Origin: Bacillota bacterium
Lineage (GTDB): Bacteria; Bacillota; Clostridia; Lachnospirales; Lachnospiraceae
Assembly: GCA_023443225.1 (NCBI GenBank)
Contig: JAEZVF010000115.1
Location: forward strand, 147,912-211,911
Direction of reading: 5' to 3'
Length of the DNA stretch: 64,000 nucleotides
The translations under genes were made by a program, and so were the position numbers. The notes under the pieces were generated by a model. It did not search any database. It was given only the letters and a program-made list of their open reading frames with translations, and was not told the DNA's origin. Position 1 is the first letter of the stretch. Every line of letters starts with the position of its first letter. This document shows positions 17,133 through 27,002 of this stretch, in pieces.

Positions 17133-18299
17133 TTAATTATTTAGAAAATCAAGAGCAAATTGTACATGTAGTGCAGTACCATATTTCATGTAGTCCTCAT
17201 CGATCTTAAATCTCTCATGATGTGGAAAATATATCGCTTCCTTTTCCTCATTTCTATATCCCATAAATGCGTAAACACCTCTGCCATGTTGAAAATAGTA
17301 AGGCATATCTTCTGATCCCATATATCTTGGCAAAGCTATATTTTTCCCTTCACCAAAGACTTTTGTAGCAGCCCGATCTGCAAGTTCAGCTAATTTAGCA
17401 TCGTTGTTAAGACTAAGAGCACTTTCTTCTATTTGAACATCTACCTTTATCTCATAAGCATCGGCTATGGCTTTTGCATGTCTCTTGATGGCTGCGTGAG
17501 CGACCTCTCTTACCTTTGGGTTAAAATATCTCATTGAAATATCTATTTCGGTATATTTTGAAACTATGTTTGCTTTTGTTCCCCCGATAAATTTTCCTAC
17601 CGAAAGAACGATGGGATCTTGGGCATTAATGTTTTTTGTAACAATTCCCTGAAGGTCTGTAACAAAAATACAGGCAGGGTGAATGGTATCCTTTGCAAGG
17701 TGTGGAACAGAACCATGTCCTGATACTCCTTCGAACTTAACGAAAATCGTATCACAACCTGCCATTCTATACCCAGATGAAATATTAACAGTCCCAGTTT
17801 CCAATTCCGGCATTCCATGCATACCAAAACAAGCGTCAACGCCAACCATTCCACCAGCTTCTATAATCTTCTTTGCCCCGGAGAATGTTTCCTCAGCCTC
17901 CTGAAAGAAGAATCTGACTTCACCAGGAATTTCATCCTTCATCTCGTATAAGATTATGGCTGCACCTAGAAGCATGGCTGCATGAGCATCATGACCACAG
18001 GCATGCATAACTCCATTGGTTTTTGACTTAAACTCAACTTCTGCTTCTTCATTTACCGGAAGAGCATCGATATCTGCTCTTAGAGCTATGGTTTTACCTC
18101 TTTTTCCACCCTTTAATGTAGCTATTAACGAGGTGTTACCTACTTTTTTATACGGTAATCCAAGCTGATCTAATTCTCTCATTATTTTTTTCTGAGTCAT
18201 ATATTCCTGTCCACTAAGCTCTGGATGTTCATGTAACTCTCTTCTAAACTGAATGATATATTCTTCCAATGATTTTGCTTTATCCAATACGTTTGACAT
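17133..18299 (-). CDS. M20-family amidohydrolase
   Basis: This 388-residue metallopeptidase-fold enzyme has the metal-binding HACGHDAHAAML motif (about residue 98-109) and the catalytic glutamates in FFQEAEET (about 131-138). A dimerisation insert and a C-terminal metal site (PHHERF) follow. This is the M20D subgroup that hydrolyses N-acyl or N-acetyl amino acids (hippurate, indole-acetyl-amino acids, N-acetyl-diaminopimelate). The exact substrate is not readable. The minus-strand ATG at 18299 has GAGAGGTG upstream. It is a single gene convergent with the atp operon. Confidence 0.9.
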   Translation of the reverse strand: MSNVLDKAKSLEEYIIQFRRELHEHPELSGQEYMTQKKIMRELDQLGLPYKKVGNTSLIATLKGGKRGKTIALRADIDALPVNEEAEVEFKSKTNGVMHACGHDAHAAMLLGAAIILYEMKDEIPGEVRFFFQEAEETFSGAKKIIEAGGMVGVDACFGMHGMPELETGTVNISSGYRMAGCDTIFVKFEGVSGHGSVPHLAKDTIHPACIFVTDLQGIVTKNINAQDPIVLSVGKFIGGTKANIVSKYTEIDISMRYFNPKVREVAHAAIKRHAKAIADAYEIKVDVQIEESALSLNNDAKLAELADRAATKVFGEGKNIALPRYMGSEDMPYYFQHGRGVYAFMGYRNEEKEAIYFPHHERFKIDEDYMKYGTALHVQFALDFLNN

Positions 18300-18452
18300 G
18301 CAACTTCACCTCTCGATCGTCTTAAGACTTTATTAAAATGTATATTCATTTTCTAACAGAACAGACTAATAAAGCTTCTTTATAAAGATTCTACATTCCC
18401 AGTAAAATTATTCACTAAAATAAATAATACCATACTAAGGATTGTTTGTTAG

Positions 18453-19685
18453 CTACAATTCTTTTCGTCCTTTGATTGATACTCGGTATTCTTTTGGCGT
18501 CATTCCAATTATCTTCTTAAATACCTTTATAAAATAATTCACATCATAAATACCAACCTGTGATGCAATAGTCTGTATTTGTGCATCCGTCTTATTAAGT
18601 AACATAATAGAAAATCCTATCTTCTGTTGATTAATAAAGTCCGTTATGGTAATTCCCATCTCTTTTTTGAACAAGGTTGACAGGTAGCTAGAATTGATTG
18701 AAAACAAATCAGATAACAGACTTAAAGACAGAGGTTCTGAAAGATTCATATCAATATGATTAATGACCCTCTGTATTAAAGGAGAATATCCAGATAATGA
18801 ATGATTTGTTACTAACATACAATATTTTCGAATCATTATTTTCTGAAGCTTATCTGCTTCTTTTAAGGAATTAGTTGCTTCAATACGGATTGCAAAATCT
18901 CTCGATGTCTCATCAATATGAATCGGATGAACATTACTGCCTTCTACTGCTTTACGACACAATGTATTCAATACTATCGTAAGGTTTTTAATATTACGGA
19001 CTGGATCCTTAAAACGTGGTGCAATATGAAATTGAAGAAAATTATGAAATGAGTGTAGTGCTTTTTCTTCGTTTCCCTGTGCAATGTACATCAACATCTC
19101 ATTTTCTGCATGATAACGATCTTCAATCATCTTAGAGGATATGCTTGGAGTAGTTTCAGAAATGTATAGTATCTGTTCTGGATTCATTTCTATTAAAGAG
19201 TCAAGAAATTGAACGTTAAAATCGGGGGTGTTATCAAGAAATTGTTTAGTCAGAATAGATAACATGGAGTGAAAGCGAGTGATTTCTTGAAATATCGGTA
19301 TTACATTGTAATATTCTTTCATTTCATTTTCCATACTAATCGGTAAACTTATTTTTTCTTGTATTTGTTGAAATTGGAAGGATGTTATTTCTTCTGCCAG
19401 ATAAGGGCCAATAATGACAAAAGAAGGACTTCCATTATCGTCATTGTTTCGATGAAAGAAGGAATAATTACATGCGTAGGTATCCGTAAAATGATAAAGA
19501 GTGGGTTTTTTGCCCAGGAAAGTCAGGAAATCAAGAAAAGGTGCATAAGAATACTCTTGGTAAATCATTTTTCTGAGTCCCAGATCGAAATGTTCTAATT
19601 GTTCATAGGGAGCTTCTAATATGGAAAAGTTGACCTTTTGAACCTCTACTAACTGCTGGATTAAGGAAAGCGTATCAGAACGCAT
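18453..19685 (-). CDS. AraC-family transcriptional regulator
   Basis: The 410-residue protein has a long N-terminal sensor region (about 1-290, no recognised domain) and a C-terminal AraC domain with two helix-turn-helix units (LSLSLLSDLFSINSSYLSTL and AQIQTIASQVGIYDVNYFIK), ending GMTPKEYRVS. The ATG at 19685 is chosen because of GGAGGTG (19692-19698) just upstream; a longer frame to 19808 has a hydrophobic extension and no ribosome site. It is divergent from the GPH symporter/GH3/uidA operon and probably activates it in response to a glucuronide or its breakdown product. Confidence 0.9.
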   Translation of the reverse strand: MRSDTLSLIQQLVEVQKVNFSILEAPYEQLEHFDLGLRKMIYQEYSYAPFLDFLTFLGKKPTLYHFTDTYACNYSFFHRNNDDNGSPSFVIIGPYLAEEITSFQFQQIQEKISLPISMENEMKEYYNVIPIFQEITRFHSMLSILTKQFLDNTPDFNVQFLDSLIEMNPEQILYISETTPSISSKMIEDRYHAENEMLMYIAQGNEEKALHSFHNFLQFHIAPRFKDPVRNIKNLTIVLNTLCRKAVEGSNVHPIHIDETSRDFAIRIEATNSLKEADKLQKIMIRKYCMLVTNHSLSGYSPLIQRVINHIDMNLSEPLSLSLLSDLFSINSSYLSTLFKKEMGITITDFINQQKIGFSIMLLNKTDAQIQTIASQVGIYDVNYFIKVFKKIIGMTPKEYRVSIKGRKEL

Positions 19686-19875
19686 TGTTTCACCTCCATA
19701 AGGATGGAATATTATTGCATATAGTCGTACTATTTTTGTCTCTTTTCTATAATAACAAAAAATAATACTAAAAACAACAATTATTATTCTATTGAATATG
19801 AAATTCATGTATTAAAATAAGATTATATTATAGTAAGCTGGTTAATAATGATATAACAAGAAAGGGGATTTTGTT

Positions 19876-21285
19876 TTGAGAGAAAATGAACATGATATTA
19901 TACAGAAACCTTTTGGGATTAAGGATAAAATTGGTTATCTGCTTGGTGATTTTGGCAATGATTTTACGTTTATCTTTGCTAGTTCTTTTCTGATGATTTT
20001 CTATACTAAGGTATTAGGTCTAAGTGGAGCTTTGGTGGGAACCATATTCCTGGTGTCACGAATCGTTGATGCATTTACAGATATTGGAATGGGACGTTTG
20101 ATCGATACATTAAAGCCTACAAAAGATGGACGTTTCCGCCCATGGATTCGTAGAATGAGTATTCCTGTTGTAATTGCCTCTATTTTAATGTTTATGTATA
20201 TTGTAAAGGATTGGACCTATACAGCAAAAGTAATCTATGCATTTGTAACCTATCTTTTATGGGGAAGTTTCTGCTATACAGGCATCAATATACCTTATGG
20301 ATCTATGGCAGCTGCACTTAGTACGGAAGCTAGTGACAGAGCGGCACTCTCTACGTTCCGTAGTATCGGTGCGACTCTGGCAGGTCTGGTAATTGGTGTG
20401 GTTTCTCCATTATTCATCTATACAACAGATGCATCTGGAAACCAAGTTATAATACAGCAAAACTTTACTATACTAGCTATTATCTATGGTGTACTTGCTG
20501 TAATTTGTTACTTCTTATGCTATAAGTTTTGTACGGAGCGTATACAAATCACAACTACTCCTAAACCCGTTGAGAAAAAAGGTAGTAGTTCAAATCTAAT
20601 CGTTGCATTATTTACAAACCGCGCTTTACTGTCAATTATCGGTGCAGCCCTTTTACTCCTGCTAGCTATGCTTTTGTCTCAGACAATGAACACCTATTTG
20701 TTCATGGATTATTTTAATAACGGCAAGGTTCTTTCTGCATTAGGTATTGTCAATACCATAGCAGTTCTACTAGTGGCATCTTTTTCTACAAAACTTGCCA
20801 AACGCTTCGGAAAGAAGGAAGTTGCAAGTATTAGCGTTTTATTTGCTTCCTTAGTGTATATTATTCTTTATATTATAAAGGTGCAAAATGTAACTTTATT
20901 CATGGTACTGTTCTTTATAGCGACCCTAGGAGTCAGTTTGTTCAATGTTGTTATATGGGCATTCATTACTGATGTAATTGATTATCAAGAGGTTAAGACT
21001 TATAAACGAGAAGATGGAACCATATATGCGGTATACTCCTTTGCACGTAAATTTGGTCAGGCCTTAGCAGGTGGAATCGGTGGATTTGCTTTAACGGCAA
21101 TTGGCTATGTATCTGAAGCAACGACACAGACAGAATCGGTAAGAGAAAGTATTTATGACATTTCGACTATCGTACCGGCAATGGCATATCTGGGAGTAGC
21201 TCTGATTCTGATCTTCGCATATCCCTTAAGCAAGAAACGAGTGGAAGAGAATATTGCTGAATTGAAACGACGTCATGGCAAATAA
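19876..21285 (+). CDS. GPH-family sugar:cation symporter, probable glucuronide transporter
   Basis: The 469-residue protein has about twelve membrane segments and the GPH (glycoside-pentoside-hexuronide) family patterns: KIGYLLGDFGNDFTF near the N-terminus, GRFRPWIRRMSIPV after helix 4, and VIDYQEVKTYKREDGTIYAVYSFARKFG split over residues 366-397. The start is TTG (19876) with AAAGGGGA upstream. It is the first gene of an operon with a GH3 enzyme, an HAD phosphatase and beta-glucuronidase, so glucuronide or oligosaccharide uptake is inferred from context. Confidence 0.87.
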   Translation: MRENEHDIIQKPFGIKDKIGYLLGDFGNDFTFIFASSFLMIFYTKVLGLSGALVGTIFLVSRIVDAFTDIGMGRLIDTLKPTKDGRFRPWIRRMSIPVVIASILMFMYIVKDWTYTAKVIYAFVTYLLWGSFCYTGINIPYGSMAAALSTEASDRAALSTFRSIGATLAGLVIGVVSPLFIYTTDASGNQVIIQQNFTILAIIYGVLAVICYFLCYKFCTERIQITTTPKPVEKKGSSSNLIVALFTNRALLSIIGAALLLLLAMLLSQTMNTYLFMDYFNNGKVLSALGIVNTIAVLLVASFSTKLAKRFGKKEVASISVLFASLVYIILYIIKVQNVTLFMVLFFIATLGVSLFNVVIWAFITDVIDYQEVKTYKREDGTIYAVYSFARKFGQALAGGIGGFALTAIGYVSEATTQTESVRESIYDISTIVPAMAYLGVALILIFAYPLSKKRVEENIAELKRRHGK

Positions 21286-21352
21286 TTATTAGAACAATGA
21301 AAAATAAGGGTGTAGATTAATTTCTGCACCAGATAGAATGGATGGTGGAAGA

Positions 21353-23113
21353 ATGGTTGATTTAAGCGTAAAACCATATAATCTTGATAAGGAAGCGATT
21401 CAGTGGGTAGAGGATACCATTTCCTCTATGACTCTGGAGGAAAAGATTGGTCAGCTTTTTGTGAATATGGGTTCTTCAAGGGATGAGGAATATTTAAAAA
21501 AAGTGGTAACAAATTATAAGTTCGGTGCAGTGCGTTATAATCCAGGAACTGCAGCAGAAGTTTATGAACAAAATCGTATCTTGCAGGAGAATTCAAAGAT
21601 TCCTCTTCTAATTGCAGCTAATACCGAAGCAGGTGGTAACGGTGCCTGTACCGATGGAACCGAGATTGGGTTAGAAGTTAAAGTTGGAGCAACCAACGAT
21701 CCTAAGTATGCTTATGAGATGGGAAGGGTATCCGGTATTGAAGCAGCAGCCGTGGGATGTAATTGGAGTTTTGCACCAATTGTGGACATCAACAGGAACT
21801 GGAGAAACCCGATTATCTCCTCCCGTACCTTCGGCGAGAATGCGGATAAAGTACTTGCCTGTTCCAAAGAATATATGAGAGGTTTTATGGAGAGTAATAT
21901 GGTTTGTGCCATGAAGCATTTTCCAGGTGACGGAATTGATGAACGTGACCAGCATTTAAGCAACAGTGTCAATAGCTTATCCTGCGAGGAATGGGATCAA
22001 ACCTTTGGTAAGGTTTACAGTGGTATGATCGAGGCAGGAATTCATTCGGTAATGGCAGGGCATATTATGATGCCAGCATATCAGAAGTATTTCAATCCGG
22101 ATATGAAGGATGAAGATACTATGCCGGCTACACTGAGTAAGGAATTGCTTTCTGATTTACTAAAAGGAAAACTCAATTTTAATGGGTTGATTGTAACAGA
22201 TGCAAGCCATATGGTAGGTATGACTGCCATGATGAAACGACGTGACATTCTTCCTGCATCCATTGCAGCGGGATGTGATTTGTTCCTCTTTTACAATGAC
22301 CCGGAAGAAGATCTCGAATACATGATGGAGGGTTATAAGAACGGCATCATCACGGAAGAACGTCTGCAGGATGCACTAATGCGTATCCTTGGTTTAAAAG
22401 CATATCTTGGTCTTCATAAAAAGGAGAAAACTGAAATAGTACCGCCAAAAGAGGGCTTAAGTGTGATTGGTTCGGAAGAGTTTAAGAATATTGCAAAGGA
22501 AGTTTCCGATAAAGCAATTACTTTGGTTAAGAATAAGGAAAACCTGTTTCCAATTTCACCAAACAAATTTAAAAGAATTCTTCTTGTTCCTCAGGAAACA
22601 AAGAATCCAATGCCTTTCCATAAAGCAGACGATAGCAAAAAAAGCAGTTGTGAATACCTGAAGGAAAAGTTGGAAGCAGAAGGATTTGAGGTTGACATCT
22701 ATGAATCTATCATGGATAAAATCGAAAAACTTCCTCCAGAAGAAGCTAGTAAGCAGTTGACCAATATGTATGCAGCCAAAGCTCCAATAAGCTCCATTAC
22801 AGATAAATATGATTTAATTATACAAGTGGCGTTTGTCATGAATATGTTCGGTACTGTACAGAGAATCGGATGGAAGATGAGCAAAGGAACGCCGGATATC
22901 CCTTGGTATGTCCATGAGGTTCCTACTATTTTTATATCCTTAAGTTCACCGTTTCATCTGGCTGATGTTCCACAGGTGAAAACCTATATCAATACCTATG
23001 ATAAAAATGAGCACACTTTAGACGCCTTGGTTGAGAAATTAGTGGGACGATCCGAGTTCGTGGGAGTTGATCCGGTTGATTCCTTCTGTGGACTAGCAGA
23101 TACACGTTGGTAG
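21353..23113 (+). CDS. Glycoside hydrolase family 3 protein, NagZ-like
   Basis: The roughly 586-residue protein has a GH3 N-terminal barrel with KHFPGDGIDERDQH (from Lys188), typical of the beta-N-acetylglucosaminidase-like branch. The likely nucleophile is Asp283 in GLIVTDASHM. A C-terminal GH3 alpha/beta domain begins near KAITLVKNKENLFPI. No signal peptide is seen, so it should act on imported sugars. ATG 21353 (GGTGG upstream) is preferred to ATG 21338, which lacks a ribosome site. A small stem (21309-21316 with 21323-21330) precedes it. Next to beta-glucuronidase, it could cleave the second residue of a GlcA-containing oligosaccharide; the sugar specificity is a guess. Confidence 0.85.
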   Translation: MVDLSVKPYNLDKEAIQWVEDTISSMTLEEKIGQLFVNMGSSRDEEYLKKVVTNYKFGAVRYNPGTAAEVYEQNRILQENSKIPLLIAANTEAGGNGACTDGTEIGLEVKVGATNDPKYAYEMGRVSGIEAAAVGCNWSFAPIVDINRNWRNPIISSRTFGENADKVLACSKEYMRGFMESNMVCAMKHFPGDGIDERDQHLSNSVNSLSCEEWDQTFGKVYSGMIEAGIHSVMAGHIMMPAYQKYFNPDMKDEDTMPATLSKELLSDLLKGKLNFNGLIVTDASHMVGMTAMMKRRDILPASIAAGCDLFLFYNDPEEDLEYMMEGYKNGIITEERLQDALMRILGLKAYLGLHKKEKTEIVPPKEGLSVIGSEEFKNIAKEVSDKAITLVKNKENLFPISPNKFKRILLVPQETKNPMPFHKADDSKKSSCEYLKEKLEAEGFEVDIYESIMDKIEKLPPEEASKQLTNMYAAKAPISSITDKYDLIIQVAFVMNMFGTVQRIGWKMSKGTPDIPWYVHEVPTIFISLSSPFHLADVPQVKTYINTYDKNEHTLDALVEKLVGRSEFVGVDPVDSFCGLADTRW

Positions 23114-23146
23114 TAAATAATTAACTTTTACAAAAAGGAGTAAGGT

Positions 23147-23983
23147 ATGGGGTGTTTTGATTACGATAAAGAAAAGGAATATCTGATATGCATAGATAGT
23201 GACGGGTGTGCTATGGACACCATGGATGTTAAGCATATCAAGTGTTTTGGCCCTGAGTGGATAAAAACCTTTAGGTTGGAGAAATATGAGACAGAAGCTT
23301 TGGAATACTGGAATAAGGTGAATCTTTATTCCGGAACCAGAGGGATTAATCGTTTTAAAGGACTCGCCCTGGGTCTTCAAGAGATGGAGAAGAGGGGTGT
23401 GGTAATTGAAGGACTTGATAGTTTTATTCGCTGGACCAAAGAAACGAAAGAATTGTCCAACCCATCCTTACTAATAGAATGTCAAAAAGTTAGAAGTTCC
23501 TGTTTGGAACTGGCCCTGCTTTGGAGTATCCGCGTGAATTTGTCCATTACTGAATTACCAAAGACAGACAAGCCATTTCCAAATGTAAAGGCTGCCATGG
23601 AGGAAATGGCACAATTTGCAGACCTTGCTGCCGTATCCTCAGCGAATGGTCAGGCAATTGAGGAAGAATGGAACAAGCATGACCTAAAAAGACATACAAA
23701 AGCACTATTAAGTCAGGAAGCAGGCTCAAAATCTTTTTGTATCTCGCAGTTACTGAAGAAAGGTTATGAGCCCCATAAGGTATGCATGGTCGGAGATGCT
23801 CCTGGTGATCGGGATGCAGCCATTGCGAATCATGTTTGGTTCTTTCCAATCGTAGTGGGAAAGGAAGCTAAAAGCTGGAAAAAACTCAAGGAAGAAGCAT
23901 ATCCAAGGCTATTATCCGGTAAGTTTGATGAAGCCTATCAAAGTGAGCTACTGATAGCTTTTCATGAGGCACTGGGAATCTAG
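23147..23983 (+). CDS. HAD-superfamily hydrolase
   Basis: This 278-residue protein has motif I as ICIDSDGC (Asp nucleophile, with Asp two residues on), a helical cap region, and the C-terminal motif MVGDAPGDRDAA that positions Mg2+. It is probably a sugar-phosphate or related small-molecule phosphatase in the cytoplasm. It lies between GH3 and uidA with short gaps and a strong ribosome site (AAAAGGAG), so it belongs to the same glucuronide operon. The substrate is unknown. Confidence 0.82.
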   Translation: MGCFDYDKEKEYLICIDSDGCAMDTMDVKHIKCFGPEWIKTFRLEKYETEALEYWNKVNLYSGTRGINRFKGLALGLQEMEKRGVVIEGLDSFIRWTKETKELSNPSLLIECQKVRSSCLELALLWSIRVNLSITELPKTDKPFPNVKAAMEEMAQFADLAAVSSANGQAIEEEWNKHDLKRHTKALLSQEAGSKSFCISQLLKKGYEPHKVCMVGDAPGDRDAAIANHVWFFPIVVGKEAKSWKKLKEEAYPRLLSGKFDEAYQSELLIAFHEALGI

Positions 23984-24046
23984 TGTCTGATAAAAAACAT
24001 TAAAATAACAAGGCAAGACAGGTCTACAAAAGAAAGGAGATTTCGT

Positions 24047-25858
24047 ATGGCAAACAGATTGCTATATCCTAGAAATTCTGCAACAAGAAGAGTTTTAAAC
24101 ATGGATGGAATGTGGAAATTCAAACTTGATTACAAGCAAGAAGGTGATGCTGGAGAATGGAAAAATGGTTTGCAAGACACCACCATGATACCGGTTCCTG
24201 CTAGTTTTAATGACTTTTTTGTTGAAAAAGATATAAGAGAATATGTAGGTGACATATGGTATGAAACAAAGCTGTGTGTTCCAGGGGAATGGGCAACTAT
24301 GGACCTGGATATACGATTTGACTGTGCCACCCATTTTGCAACTGTATATGTAAATGGAGTAGAAGTTGCGCAGCATAAGGGGGGCTTTCTACCTTTTAAT
24401 GCAACGATCAATGATGCAGTAAAATTTGATTCGGAAAACACGGTAGTAGTTAAGATCAATAATGAACTAAGCAGAGAAACCCTGCCAGTAGGGGAAACCA
24501 TAACATTGGATAATGGAAAAAAGATGGTAAAACCTTTCTTTGACTTCTTTAATTATGCGGGACTTCAAAGGTCGGTACGATTAGTAGCAACACCCAAGGA
24601 AAGTATTGTGGATTTTACTGTAAATCATAATCTCATCGGAGATGATGCCAAGGTGGATTATTCTATAGAAACTACTGGTGAATCTGAAGTTTATATTACT
24701 GTATATGACGAGGATGGAAATCAAGTTGCAGAATCAAAGGGCAAAGAAGGCTCTGTTTTCATTAAGAATGCAAGATTATGGAATGTTTTAGACTCTTACC
24801 TATATACCTTCAAATTAGAAATGAAAGATGGAAGCACCTTGATTGATGAGTATAAAGAAGAGATTGGTATCCGTACGGTAGAGGTAAAAGGTACGAAATT
24901 GTATATTAATGATAAGCCAGTATACTTAAAAGGTTTTGGAAAGCATGAAGATAGTGATGTAGTAGGTCGTGGTTTCAATATTGGTATGATGAAACGTGAC
25001 TTTGAATTAATGAAATGGACGGGAGCAAATTCATTTCGAACTGCTCACTATCCATATAGTGAAGAAATATATCAAATGGCAGACAGGGAAGGTTTTGTAA
25101 TTATAGATGAAACACCTGCGGTTGGACTATTTGAATCATTAATGAACTTCTTAGACGCAAGTAAGGGATCAAAAGTTAAGTTTTTTGATAACCCTGAAGT
25201 TCACAAGGAGACAAAGTCACATCATCTTCAGGTAATCAGAGATCTAATCGAACGAGATAAAAATCATGCCTCGGTATGCATATGGAGTTTGCTAAATGAG
25301 CCAGATTCTACAACGGATAGTGCAGTAAGCTATTTTGAAGATTTATTCAATTTGGCACATGAACTAGATGTTCAAAAACGACCAAGAACTTTTGCAAATA
25401 TCATGATGGCACCAGCAAATGTTTGCAAATGTTCACACTTATGTGATATTATATCTTTAAACCGTTATTATGGTTGGTACACAATGGCTGGCTATGAAAT
25501 GTCCAATGCAGAAAATCATTTCCGAAAAGAAATTGATGAATGGGCAAAATACAATAAAGCAGTGATCTTTTCTGAGTATGGTGCGGATACTTATGCAGGT
25601 GAGCATAAACTACCTTCTGTACAGTGGAGTGAAGAATATCAAGTAGAATATCTAGAAATGCAGCATCGTGTATTTGACGCTTATGATTTTGTAGTAGGTG
25701 AACAAGTATGGAATTTTGCAGATTTCCAAACGACAGAAGGAATTATGCGAGTGAATGGAAATAAAAAAGGTATTTTTACTCGTAATAGACAGCCAAAACT
25801 TGCAGCATATCAATTAAAGAAAAGATGGGAGAGCTTGCCCTTAAATTATAAAAGTTAG
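24047..25858 (+). CDS. uidA: Beta-glucuronidase (GH2)
   Basis: This 603-residue GH2 enzyme has the sugar-binding, immunoglobulin-like and TIM-barrel domains in order. The acid/base is Glu418 in LLNEPDS and the nucleophile Glu510 in FSEYGAD, matching E. coli GusA E413 and E504. The NGNKKGIFTR stretch near the C-terminus contains the Asn-x-Lys pair that binds the glucuronate carboxylate and marks a true beta-glucuronidase. The N-terminus LLYPRNSATRRVLNMDGMWK is also typical. There is no signal peptide, so it hydrolyses imported glucuronides. It is preceded by GAAAGGAG. Confidence 0.95.
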   Translation: MANRLLYPRNSATRRVLNMDGMWKFKLDYKQEGDAGEWKNGLQDTTMIPVPASFNDFFVEKDIREYVGDIWYETKLCVPGEWATMDLDIRFDCATHFATVYVNGVEVAQHKGGFLPFNATINDAVKFDSENTVVVKINNELSRETLPVGETITLDNGKKMVKPFFDFFNYAGLQRSVRLVATPKESIVDFTVNHNLIGDDAKVDYSIETTGESEVYITVYDEDGNQVAESKGKEGSVFIKNARLWNVLDSYLYTFKLEMKDGSTLIDEYKEEIGIRTVEVKGTKLYINDKPVYLKGFGKHEDSDVVGRGFNIGMMKRDFELMKWTGANSFRTAHYPYSEEIYQMADREGFVIIDETPAVGLFESLMNFLDASKGSKVKFFDNPEVHKETKSHHLQVIRDLIERDKNHASVCIWSLLNEPDSTTDSAVSYFEDLFNLAHELDVQKRPRTFANIMMAPANVCKCSHLCDIISLNRYYGWYTMAGYEMSNAENHFRKEIDEWAKYNKAVIFSEYGADTYAGEHKLPSVQWSEEYQVEYLEMQHRVFDAYDFVVGEQVWNFADFQTTEGIMRVNGNKKGIFTRNRQPKLAAYQLKKRWESLPLNYKS

Positions 25859-25889
25859 ACAATGTATTTTACAGAAGGAGGATCAACAT

Positions 25890-26729
25890 ATGGAAAGAAA
25901 AATCATGCAACAGGTTAGAGGTTATCGAACACAAGATGGTGCAGGAGTTAGTTTGGTCAGAGTTTTAGGAAATGAAACTGTTGAGGATTTCGATCCAATT
26001 TTAATGCTTGACTCCTTTGACAGTACAAATCCTGATGATTACACAGCTGGATTTCCTATGCATCCTCACAGAGGAATCGAAACAATCAGTTATGTGTATC
26101 GCGGGTATATGACCCATAAGGATAGTTTAGGAAATGAGGATACAATCGGTGATGGAGAAGTTCAATGGATGACCGCTGGATCAGGTATTTTGCATGAAGA
26201 AAAATTACCAGCATCTGAAAGAATGCTTGGTGTACAACTTTGGCTTAATCTACTGGCAAAGGACAAAATGGTTCCTCCGGCTTATCTTAGCATCAAGAAT
26301 TCTGAAATTGAAGAAATTGAGTTAGAGAATGGTAAACTGAGATTGCTCGCAGGTGATTATGAGGGGAGAAAAGGACATAAGAGCAAGTATCTCCCGTTGG
26401 ATTATTATGACGTTCACCTTAATGCAAATGCAGCAATAGTCTTGAATACAGAAAGAGAACGCTCCGTCATGGTTTTTACTCTATTAGGGGATGTATATAT
26501 CGGCGGAGAGTTAGTAAAAGAAAAGACGGCAGTAAAGCTTACCTCTGGTGACCAGGTAGAGATAAAGACAGCAGATAATAATGCCCAAGTTTTATTTATA
26601 AGTTCCACACGTTTGGATGAACCAGTAGTTTGGGGTGGTCCAATTGTAATGAACACAAAAGAAGAATTGAATAAAGCTTACGATGATTTGAGAAATAACA
26701 CTTTTTTGCAAAATAAGATTTCTTATTGA
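25890..26729 (+). CDS. Pirin-family protein
   Basis: This 279-residue two-cupin protein has the pirin metal-binding signature FPMHPHRGIETISYVYRG (about residues 55-72) and HKDSLGNEDTIGDGEVQWMTAGSGILHEE split over residues 76-105. The His, His, His and Glu metal ligands are present. Bacterial pirins bind Fe or similar metals, and some have quercetinase activity. It has a good ribosome site (AGAAGGAGG) and is the last gene before the terminator at 26814, so it is probably co-transcribed with uidA. Its job in a glucuronide operon could be oxidation of a flavonoid aglycone, which is an inference. Confidence 0.9.
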   Translation: MERKIMQQVRGYRTQDGAGVSLVRVLGNETVEDFDPILMLDSFDSTNPDDYTAGFPMHPHRGIETISYVYRGYMTHKDSLGNEDTIGDGEVQWMTAGSGILHEEKLPASERMLGVQLWLNLLAKDKMVPPAYLSIKNSEIEEIELENGKLRLLAGDYEGRKGHKSKYLPLDYYDVHLNANAAIVLNTERERSVMVFTLLGDVYIGGELVKEKTAVKLTSGDQVEIKTADNNAQVLFISSTRLDEPVVWGGPIVMNTKEELNKAYDDLRNNTFLQNKISY

Positions 26730-26813
26730 AAAACATGCAATATGGGGTACATCCCTGGTATGTGCGGTTCTTGTCTGGTCTTGGACCAATTAGTTATACG
26801 AAACAACTGCCCC

Positions 26814-26860
26814 CCCTTTTATTAGACAATAAACAAATGTCTAATAAAAGGGCTTTTTTC
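26814..26860 (+). terminator. Terminator of the glucuronide/pirin operon
   Basis: A 15-bp perfect stem (26814-26828 with 26838-26852) and a 9-nt loop are followed by C and six T residues. It lies about 85 nt after the pirin stop codon. Confidence 0.9.
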
Positions 26861-27002
26861 TATACAAAACGTTGAAAAGTGTTCCAATTTATCTAAAATT
26901 AGGGTAATATATGTCTGATTAGGGATAAAATAATTAAATGGAGCCAGGAGCATAAAACTAGAAGCAGTGATTATCAAAGAATAATAAAAGGAGGACTTAC
27001 AT

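Noticed and set aside
26734..26874. Short plus-strand frame after the pirin gene (MQYGVHPWYVRFLSGLGP...)
   Set aside because: It runs through the perfect terminator stem at 26814-26852 and has no ribosome site, so it is more likely untranslated 3' sequence.
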